Assembly (NCBI GenBank): GCA_902803195.1
Contig: CADCOX010000094.1
Span: forward strand, 1-11,812
Reading direction: 5' to 3'
Source: an uncultured Bacteroidales bacterium
GTDB taxonomy: Bacteria > Bacteroidota > Bacteroidia > Bacteroidales > Bacteroidaceae
Length of the DNA: 11,812 nt
The translations under genes and the position numbers were made by a program. Every line of letters starts with the position of its first letter. Position 1 is the stretch's first letter. Of the stretch, positions 6,371 to 11,812 are shown piece by piece. The notes beneath the pieces were generated by a model. It was given only the letters and a program-made list of their open reading frames with translations, did not search any database and was not told the origin of the DNA.

Positions 6371-7936
6371 TTAGTTGACGGTCACGTCCATTGCGCCGTC
6401 GAGGGTGCGTTCTACACCGTCAGGTCCTATAGCTTTGATGCGCGTAATGAAAAAACGTTTACCGCGCGTGAGGCCACGGATCATACTTTTTTGTCTTTCC
6501 GTAAAGTCAGCAGACTCCGAGACGACAGGGAAGGCATTACCCATTCGGTCGTAGGAGACCGTCTCGAATCCCGTCACACGGAAGGGGATATTGAGCAGTC
6601 CGTCATCAACGGCAGCACCGAGGGTATTGACACTCATCAGCACTTGCTTGGAGATCTTACCACCCTTAAAGCGGTTCTCGCCACCTTGGCCATCGGAATA
6701 TGCGATGAAGGCTGTCGGGTCGGGCAGCTTGCGGACACGGAAGGTGAACTTACCCATCTCCTGGACACGTCCCTCGGTCTTCGCCGCCACGGTGATGACC
6801 GCTTCGCCGCCCACCTGCGTAGGTCGTGCGATGAACTTACCATCGCCCTTTGGCGTGAGTCCGCCTCCGCTCATCGACACCTGTAGTTGGCTGGTCGAAA
6901 CGCCAGGAACGCTGACCGACATTGGGTTGTCATAGCCTGCATAGAGGACGTTCATCAAGTCGGCCGATACCGTGGCAGAGGGAGCGACGACGGTGTACTT
7001 CTGCTCGAAATTGCGCCTCACGAGCTCGCCTTGAGCATTCATCATCTCGATATATCCAACGAGATTGAAGTCGCCGGTACGCGAACAGACGGTTTCATAG
7101 ATGCCACGGTCGCTGTTGATCTTTTGTCCACCGATGTAGATGGTAGGACGATTGGTCGTATCGACGGCAGCCATGAGGATCTGCGCAGAGAACTTGCCAC
7201 CTTGAACGACAGTTTGTGCCGAGGGGATGACATAAGCATTGAGTTCGTTGACGCGGATATCCTTGACACCGATGTTGGAGGCCAGCCCGTGCAGCACTTC
7301 ACCTTCGGCATAGCGGACGTCGCTCTGCAATTTGGTGAGCAGAGTAACGGCAGCAGCTGTGGGCATCGACTCGAACATGTATTCCTGCCAGTTCTTGCCG
7401 AGGGTGCGCACGCTGGTAGGCACGTCGGTCGAGAGGTTGGAGGCGATGATGCGGCGCTGCGCGGAGTCGGTCACCATCTGGATGATGCGTTCGCGGTAAC
7501 TATTGATACCATTATATAACATGCGGCCACGACCAGTACCGGGAGCGAGCATGACGCTCGTAGCCGCCTCGAGGTCCTCGCGATTCTTGATATCGGTAAC
7601 GTCACCGTCGTCGCCATCGCTCTTCTTGACGATGAGTTCCTTCAACTCCTCGGCCAAGTCGAACAATGAGTCGGACATCTGGCGCACCACCTGTGCTTTG
7701 TCGTACCACTCCTTGACTTTCTTCGGGTTCGCCTTCATCTGCTCCTCGAAGTCGTCATAGATGCCTTCGTTCACCTGACTGGCATTCTTCGTCGTGGTCT
7801 GCAAACTCTTGTCGACCAACGAAAAGCCGTTGAGTACGTCGCTCGACACGTTCAGCGCGAGCATCGCCATTAGGACGACGTACATCAGGTTGATCATCTT
7901 CTGACGAGGAGATATGGGTCTTTTCTTAACGGGCAT
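6371..7936 (-). CDS. gldM: T9SS inner-membrane motor protein GldM/PorM
   Basis: GldM (PorM) is the T9SS motor rotor: one transmembrane helix joins GldL in the inner membrane, and a long dimeric periplasmic arm reaches the GldK/GldN ring, passing on energy from the proton gradient. The 521-residue length is close to PorM. The N-terminus has the signature SPRQKMINLMY (residues 9-19), running into the single membrane helix (about 14-34, ending ALNVSSDVLNGF). Next is a helical domain (about 35-215), then beta-rich domains with the repeated glycine/valine pattern of the GldM Ig-like domains. The open frame extends to a TTG at 7951, but I chose the ATG at 7936 because it gives the usual short MPVKKRPISPRQ lead. 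A small palindrome sits just upstream of that ATG. Confidence 0.95.
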   Translation of the reverse strand: MPVKKRPISPRQKMINLMYVVLMAMLALNVSSDVLNGFSLVDKSLQTTTKNASQVNEGIYDDFEEQMKANPKKVKEWYDKAQVVRQMSDSLFDLAEELKELIVKKSDGDDGDVTDIKNREDLEAATSVMLAPGTGRGRMLYNGINSYRERIIQMVTDSAQRRIIASNLSTDVPTSVRTLGKNWQEYMFESMPTAAAVTLLTKLQSDVRYAEGEVLHGLASNIGVKDIRVNELNAYVIPSAQTVVQGGKFSAQILMAAVDTTNRPTIYIGGQKINSDRGIYETVCSRTGDFNLVGYIEMMNAQGELVRRNFEQKYTVVAPSATVSADLMNVLYAGYDNPMSVSVPGVSTSQLQVSMSGGGLTPKGDGKFIARPTQVGGEAVITVAAKTEGRVQEMGKFTFRVRKLPDPTAFIAYSDGQGGENRFKGGKISKQVLMSVNTLGAAVDDGLLNIPFRVTGFETVSYDRMGNAFPVVSESADFTERQKSMIRGLTRGKRFFITRIKAIGPDGVERTLDGAMDVTVN

Positions 7937-7943
7937 ATAGGGC

Positions 7944-7957
7944 GCGAGCAAGCTCGC
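7944..7957 (-). promoter_or_regulatory. Stable palindrome just upstream of the gldM start
   Basis: GCGAGCAAGCTCGC is a perfect 6-bp inverted repeat with a two-base centre. On the leftward mRNA it folds with a CUUG tetraloop and ends seven bases before the gldM ATG. In that position it could affect ribosome access. No other regulator is visible. Confidence 0.4.
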
Positions 7958-7959
7958 AG

Positions 7960-8046
7960 TTTAATGTTGAATGTTTAATGTTGAATGTTTAAAAGTTTAA
8001 GGGACAAGCTGGAGGTCGTTAAACCTTAAACTTTAAACCTTAAACT
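7960..8046. repeat. Two different 14-bp tandem duplications in the gldL/gldM spacer
   Basis: TTTAATGTTGAATG is repeated exactly at 7960-7973 and 7974-7987, with a partial third copy. A different unit, TTAAACCTTAAACT, is repeated exactly at 8019-8032 and 8033-8046. The two pairs account for about half of the 127-bp spacer. A small GC hairpin (CGCGC/GCGCG, 8048-8060) lies directly after the gldL stop. Confidence 0.9.
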
Positions 8047-8063
8047 TCGCGCAAGGCGCGTGC

Positions 8064-9080
8064 CTAAACCTTAGGCATATTAACCGTGAGCGCCTCAATC
8101 ATGCGGGCATAGACGCCGTTGAGTTCTTCGATCTGACTGGCCATGCGACGCGTCTGGTCGTTAATCTGGTCGATGGTTCCGACCTGCTGGCTGACGCTCT
8201 TGAGTTGCATTTCATAGATGGTGTTAATGCCCGTGAGGGTGCGGTTGAGGTTGACCATCTCTTCGCTGTCTTGCGTCATGCGGCTGGCTTGTTCACGTAC
8301 ACGAGTAAGCACTTCGGTGAGTTGTTGCAACTGGTCGACATAAGCTTCGATTGCATCTTCGACCTCGGGAGCATTGGCAGCCTGCGCGTTGGTGAGTAAT
8401 CCTTGAGCATCCTGACTGATGTGAGCCGCACTGGCTGCAGCCTGAGCTGCTACGGCCAAGTTGGCTGCGTCCTCGGCAGAGAGACCTGCACCACCGGCGA
8501 CGCCACCGCCACCGGCAACGACAGTCGTTCCTTCGCCTGCTGCCGCTGGTGCACCACCGCCGATGACCACGGTACCACCTGCAGGCGCGCCGCCACCACC
8601 GATGATGACTGTGCCACCGCCGCCAACAATCGTGCCACCGCCTACAGCACCCTCAGCAACGGCCGAGCCACCTGTGACCACAGGACCACCCGCAACGACA
8701 GTACCGCCGCCAGCCACGGGACCACCAGTGACAACCGTACCGCCGACGGGCACCACTTGAGGAGCACCATCTATGTTGGCGGCGCGCGATGCGGCTTCCT
8801 TGAGCTCTTCGAGTTCGTCGAGCGTCACGAAGTCATCAGCCAACTCATTGTCGACTTTTGCATCGAACGGACGATCGAAACCTGAGATGAAGAACACGAA
8901 GACCTCGGTGCCCATACCGATGAACAGCATCAAGTTGGCACCAGGGATGTGCGTCAGCTTGAAGAGCGTTCCCAGAATAACGATAGCTGCACCCCAGCTA
9001 TAGGCGTAATTCATAAATGTTTGGCCCGGAACGGAATCCATCCAGTGCTGCAAGCGGGCTATAAGGCTAAACTTAGACAT
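8064..9080 (-). CDS. gldL: T9SS inner-membrane motor protein GldL/PorL
   Basis: GldL (PorL) is the stator-like inner-membrane partner of GldM and uses the proton gradient to power T9SS secretion and, in gliding species, motility. The 338-residue protein has an N-terminal amphipathic start (ARLQHWMDSVPGQTFMNYAYS) and two membrane helices at about 27-41 and 49-67. The loop KLTHIPGAN lies between them, and acidic Glu59 sits inside the second helix (GMGTEVFVFF), matching the conserved membrane glutamate important in this family. After an acidic cytoplasmic helix (about 75-100) comes an unusual glycine-rich segment, 105-199, made of GGTVV/GGG-type units. The C-terminal part, 200-338, is a long Ala/Gln-rich helical coiled coil. 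PorL of Porphyromonas is about 309 residues and GldL of Flavobacterium about 215, so the extra length here is largely this insert. It sits between gldK and gldM as expected. Confidence 0.94.
   Translation of the reverse strand: MSKFSLIARLQHWMDSVPGQTFMNYAYSWGAAIVILGTLFKLTHIPGANLMLFIGMGTEVFVFFISGFDRPFDAKVDNELADDFVTLDELEELKEAASRAANIDGAPQVVPVGGTVVTGGPVAGGGTVVAGGPVVTGGSAVAEGAVGGGTIVGGGGTVIIGGGGAPAGGTVVIGGGAPAAAGEGTTVVAGGGGVAGGAGLSAEDAANLAVAAQAAASAAHISQDAQGLLTNAQAANAPEVEDAIEAYVDQLQQLTEVLTRVREQASRMTQDSEEMVNLNRTLTGINTIYEMQLKSVSQQVGTIDQINDQTRRMASQIEELNGVYARMIEALTVNMPKV
8484..8768 (-). repeat. Glycine-rich low-complexity coding repeat within gldL
   Basis: Codons for residues 105-199 encode imperfect GGTVV, GGPVV and GGGG units rich in GGN and GTN codons. 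On the plus strand this shows as many ACC/GCC triplets, leaving other frames open as proline-, threonine- or alanine-rich false genes. The degenerate units suggest growth by slippage or unequal exchange. Confidence 0.85.
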
Positions 9081-9132
9081 ATTCTGTTTTTTTGGATTTA
9101 ATGATTGAAGTTTCGCATATACTCAACTTCTT

Positions 9133-9160
9133 AGGTTGTGAGGTTGTGAGGTTGTGAGGT
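9133..9160. repeat. Three-unit 8-bp tandem repeat in the gldK/gldL spacer
   Basis: AGGTTGTG is repeated three times exactly (9133, 9141, 9149) and followed by a partial AGGT. It lies about 50 bases upstream of the gldL ATG within a 154-bp spacer that otherwise shows no promoter or gene. Confidence 0.9.
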
Positions 9161-9234
9161 GAAATATGTTTCTTCTGTCAATATGATTGCTATTCTCACC
9201 TTAAATCCTCATATCTTTAAATTTTTCTATTGCG

Positions 9235-10734
9235 TTATTTCTTTCCTTTATTCTTGATACCCGAGGCATCACGTACCATGGAACGCACGCAACGAAATCC
9301 GATGTAGGACCGAGGCTGATTCTGGTACTCATAGGAGCGCCATGCCGAACGGATCATCGACTCGGGATCTTTCCATGAACCGCCGCGGATGCTCTTCTTC
9401 TTCAGTCGGTAGGGGTCCTCCTTGGCAGCATTGTAGCGCAGCTCTGGGTTCATGTCGCTCATCGCATCGACACCCGCCTCGGTAAAGACAGTGCTGGTCC
9501 ATTCGGCCGCATTACCTGCCATGTCATACAGACCGTTACTGTTGGCCGAGAAGATGCCGCACTTCGATGTAATAAGCGATCCGTCCTTGGTGTAGTTGCC
9601 CCGGTCGGGCTTGAAGTTGGCGTAGAAACAACCCTTGTCACTCTTGACATCGGATGACTCCCAGGGGAAAGGATTGCCATCCTTGCCACGGGCTGCATAC
9701 TCCCACTCTATCTCGGTGGGCAAGCGGAAAGGTTGGATGTCGGCGGCATTAGAGCCAAGGCCCTTAGCCAGAAACTCCGTGCGCCAACGGCAGAAAGCAG
9801 TCGCCTGCTCCCATGTCACACCTACTACAGGATAGTCGTCGTAGACGGGATTGGAAAAATAGAGTCGCATATAGCGCTCGTTCTCGGCATTCTGGAAGTC
9901 GTTGACCCAGCATGTCGTATCAGGGTAGACATTGACGATATAGGTGTTCAGGAAGTCCCATGGACCAGAGAGCGGACGCGTGATGGTCTGACGCACAATC
10001 TTGCCATCATCGTCGATATAGGCGGTATCCTTGGAGATGATGACCTCAGCTGTGGAGACGGCATGGTCGGTGTTCAGGTCGCGCTCCTCGGGGTTAAGGC
10101 GGTATTTGCGCAACGCAGCTGCGGCGTAGTCGTAAACCTCGTAGCGGTAGTTCATCTGGCTGGCGTCCAACATCTTGGTTCCGTCGATGGGATGGGTGAC
10201 GTAGACGCTCTCGATAGCACGCGCCTCATCCTCACTGGCCTTGCGCCAGGGAATAGCCTTATTCCAGTTCAAATGGGGAGTAACAGGATTGCCTTCCTTG
10301 TCTTCCTCTATCTTATAGGTCTCATCGCCGCCAAAAGCAGGGTCGGCCAGACGCTCGCGGATGATGCTATCTCGCACCCAATGAACGAACTGGCGGTACT
10401 TGGCATTGGAGACTTCGGTCTGATCCATCCAGAAGCCGTCCACCGAGATGTCGCGCGAGGGAAAACCAGCACCCCATAGGGTGTCGCCTTCCTCGAAGCC
10501 TACCCGCAGCGAACCCTTGGGAACAGCCACCATTCCGAAAGGCGTCGACTCGCCCATCGCCGTACCGCGGACTCCCGTGATCTCGCCGCCAGCAGCCATC
10601 GCATTGGACTTGGCGCCAGCACACGACGCGAGCACAGCTGATGCGCAAAGCAGCAAAAACAAAAAAGCCTCACCTCCGACCCTTCTCCAAAGGGCAAGGG
10701 GAGTATAATGCTTTTGTGAACTATTAGTTGCCAT
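9235..10734 (-). CDS. gldK: T9SS ring lipoprotein GldK/PorK
   Basis: GldK (PorK) is an outer-membrane lipoprotein facing the periplasm that forms the T9SS ring with GldN. The 499-residue protein has a lipoprotein signal: a hydrophobic stretch from about 22 and lipobox LASC with Cys38. From about residue 66 it has a formylglycine-generating-enzyme-like (FGE-sulfatase) fold: FGMVAVPKGSLRVG, FWMDQTEVSNAKYRQFV, then a GldK-specific insertion (about 121-290). The C-terminal half follows: PVVGVTWEQATAFCRWR, RLPTEIEWEYAARG, NGLYDMAGNAAEW, GGSW at 451-454 and GFRCV at 479-483. Family members use this fold structurally rather than as an enzyme (family knowledge). The ATG at 10734 is the only ATG before the lipobox, but its first 22 codons make an unusually long n-region overlapping a repeat-like DNA element (10667-10704). 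It is flanked by porP/sprF and gldL in the usual order. Confidence 0.95.
   Translation of the reverse strand: MATNSSQKHYTPLALWRRVGGEAFLFLLLCASAVLASCAGAKSNAMAAGGEITGVRGTAMGESTPFGMVAVPKGSLRVGFEEGDTLWGAGFPSRDISVDGFWMDQTEVSNAKYRQFVHWVRDSIIRERLADPAFGGDETYKIEEDKEGNPVTPHLNWNKAIPWRKASEDEARAIESVYVTHPIDGTKMLDASQMNYRYEVYDYAAAALRKYRLNPEERDLNTDHAVSTAEVIISKDTAYIDDDGKIVRQTITRPLSGPWDFLNTYIVNVYPDTTCWVNDFQNAENERYMRLYFSNPVYDDYPVVGVTWEQATAFCRWRTEFLAKGLGSNAADIQPFRLPTEIEWEYAARGKDGNPFPWESSDVKSDKGCFYANFKPDRGNYTKDGSLITSKCGIFSANSNGLYDMAGNAAEWTSTVFTEAGVDAMSDMNPELRYNAAKEDPYRLKKKSIRGGSWKDPESMIRSAWRSYEYQNQPRSYIGFRCVRSMVRDASGIKNKGKK
10667..10704 (-). repeat. Dispersed-repeat-like element inside the 5' end of gldK
   Basis: On the leftward strand the start of gldK contains ACTCCCCTTGCCC, TTTGGAGAAGGG and TCGGAGGTGAGGC in succession, with an inverted repeat CCCTT/AAGGG. 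C-rich, G-rich hairpin sequences of this general form are, from memory, common dispersed intergenic repeats in Bacteroidota. Here it is translated as TPLALWRRVGGEA. That it is a repeat family cannot be shown from a single copy. Confidence 0.4.
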
Positions 10735-10741
10735 AATCTAT

Positions 10742-10794
10742 GGTTTACGTTTATTTCGTTTTCTTTTACGTTTTCGTTATCGTTTACGTTTATC
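10742..10794. repeat. CGTTT-rich degenerate repeat in the porP/gldK spacer
   Basis: The 126-bp spacer contains an imperfect run of TTTACGTTT, TTTCGTTTT, TTTACGTTTT, CGTTATCG and TTTACGTTT, directly ahead of the gldK ATG on the leftward transcript. It includes one CGTTATCGT copy. I see no promoter match. Confidence 0.6.
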
Positions 10795-10853
10795 CAATAT
10801 GGATTGAGGCTAAAGCGTTTAAAAACCTACATTATTTGTTTAATATCCACTCC

Positions 10854-10867
10854 CTTGTACTTACAAG
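10854..10867. repeat. Small palindrome over the porP/sprF stop codon
   Basis: CTTGTACTTACAAG is an inverted repeat (CTTGT/ACAAG around ACTT) that includes the TAA of the PorP/SprF gene. It is too short for a confident terminator, and the operon presumably continues into gldK. Confidence 0.3.
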
Positions 10868-11808
10868 ATCCTGACACTCTGGTGGCGATTCTTGCCTTTC
10901 TTGAAGAGGTTCAGGTCGGTTGTATAACCTATCGACAGTTCATGTGTCCCCTGAAGGGCACCGACACCCGAAGTATAGATCTCGTAGCAGTAGCCCAGTT
11001 GAACGCCGTGGAAGTCGCCGCCAATCAGCACCGACGCCGAGATGGTAGGACTATAACCAACGCCCACATACATCTTTCCTTTGGGACCATTGTAGCACAG
11101 ACGCGCCGTCGCATCGCCACGCCAGGCGGTCAAGTCTGTACGCACGATGGCAGAGGTCTGCATAGATAATAACGGATTACGAAGCCGAATATTGTATCCA
11201 CCTGTCAAATAAAATGTCTGAGGCACCTCAAACTCATTGGCTTTGGTATCGCCGAGCGACACCATCGGGGCCAATGCATGCGCTACTGAAAAGCCAGCAT
11301 ACCACCGCTTGCCGTCATAGCGCAAGCCACCATCCAGGTCGAAGGCAGTGCCGTTGACTTCCGATGAGGGGAAAGCAGGGTCGCCCGTTTCGACGACGTC
11401 GACACCCGTTCCGTCGAACGACTCTGCCAAGAGACCTGCGCGCACACCGACGCTCAAGCGTCCACCCCAAAGTCGTTGGTGGTAGGCATAGTGGACGAAG
11501 AAACGTTTGTGCTCGAACAGACCTATCTTGTCGTTCACGAATCCCATTCCCGCCCCATGCGCCGGACTGATCATCCACAGCGGTACGTCGGCCGTGATGG
11601 TCATCGTGGCTGGAGCATGGGTATAGCCCATCATCTGCATGGCATAGGCTGCCTGAACGTCCAGCTGACCCTTGAGTCCTGAAGCGGCAGGATTATACAG
11701 CGATTGCAGCGCCCAATAGTGATTGAACGCAGCATCGTACTGGGCCTCTGCACCCACGCATAGGCTCGCAGCCGCCAACAGGCAAAAGACTCTCAAGTGT
11801 CTTAACAC
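10861..11808 (-). CDS. porP: T9SS outer-membrane protein of the PorP/SprF family
   Basis: PorP/SprF proteins are outer-membrane barrels with roles in T9SS function; PorP of Porphyromonas is required for secretion and is encoded just upstream of porK. The 315 codons seen here begin with a signal peptide (hydrophobic VFCLLAAASLCVGAEAQ, cleavage before YDAAF). The family hallmark follows: a short aromatic stretch, then NPAASG. The mature protein is glycine/aromatic-rich alternating strands (GAGMGFVNDKIG, RLSVGVRAGLL, FDLDGGLRYDGKRWYAGFSVAHAL, KMYVGVGYSP, VQLGYCYEIY), ending with a basic tail. The first usable start is a GTG at 11808, only four bases from the window edge, and the frame stays open to the edge, so the true start may lie outside. 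The last conserved strand, HELSIGYTTDLN, is complete. The gene order with gldK-L-M-N supports the call. Confidence 0.9.
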   Translation of the reverse strand: MLRHLRVFCLLAAASLCVGAEAQYDAAFNHYWALQSLYNPAASGLKGQLDVQAAYAMQMMGYTHAPATMTITADVPLWMISPAHGAGMGFVNDKIGLFEHKRFFVHYAYHQRLWGGRLSVGVRAGLLAESFDGTGVDVVETGDPAFPSSEVNGTAFDLDGGLRYDGKRWYAGFSVAHALAPMVSLGDTKANEFEVPQTFYLTGGYNIRLRNPLLSMQTSAIVRTDLTAWRGDATARLCYNGPKGKMYVGVGYSPTISASVLIGGDFHGVQLGYCYEIYTSGVGALQGTHELSIGYTTDLNLFKKGKNRHQSVRIL

Positions 11809-11812
11809 AACA

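Noticed and set aside
6194..6886. Plus-strand 230-codon frame reading LDALDILDAL repeats
   Set aside because: The repeats are just translation of the 9-bp array (a multiple of three keeps a frame open), and the rest lies opposite gldM.
8403..8885. Plus-strand Thr/Cys- and Pro-rich frames opposite gldL
   Set aside because: They are shadows of the glycine-rich codons of gldL on the other strand, with low-complexity composition and no start context.

Overview
The window looks like chromosomal DNA of a Bacteroidales bacterium, most likely Prevotella-like (inferred from gene content, not from a database). The grounds are a complete core operon of the type IX secretion system (T9SS), which is confined to the Bacteroidota, an NadB, a PriA and a PorP/SprF protein of Bacteroidota type, a promoter of Bacteroidota type (TAnnTTTG), and moderately GC-rich genes separated by AT-rich spacers.

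Left part (1-2288). nadB (L-aspartate oxidase, NAD synthesis) is read rightward and ends near 1634, followed by a strong hairpin. Then comes a 650-base stretch without a protein gene. Its left half is empty as far as I can see. Its right half (about 1890-2241) has the layout of an independent non-coding RNA gene: a Bacteroidota promoter, about 318 nt with many stable helices (two GUGA-capped hairpins, a nested two-part stem, a perfect 9-bp long-range helix closing a multi-branch domain, three AGGTWAGTT motifs), then a GC-rich GUGA-capped hairpin followed by a T tract. I do not recognise its family; it is the best candidate for something undescribed.

Middle part (2289-4932). Leftward priA encodes the replication-restart helicase, apparently without the winged-helix domain. 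Upstream of it in the same direction is a small outer-membrane beta-barrel protein.

Right part (5125-11808). All genes are read leftward in the order porP/sprF, gldK/porK, gldL/porL, gldM/porM, gldN/porN. GldL and GldM form the inner-membrane, proton-driven motor, GldK and GldN form the periplasmic ring under the outer membrane, and PorP/SprF is an outer-membrane partner. Every spacer in this operon is 120-190 bp and carries its own short direct or tandem repeats (9 bp x12, 14 bp x2 twice, 8 bp x3, a 19-bp pair, and CGTTATCGT motifs). GldL has an unusual glycine-rich insert of about 95 residues, and the signal-peptide n-region of GldK lies inside a sequence resembling a dispersed intergenic repeat.
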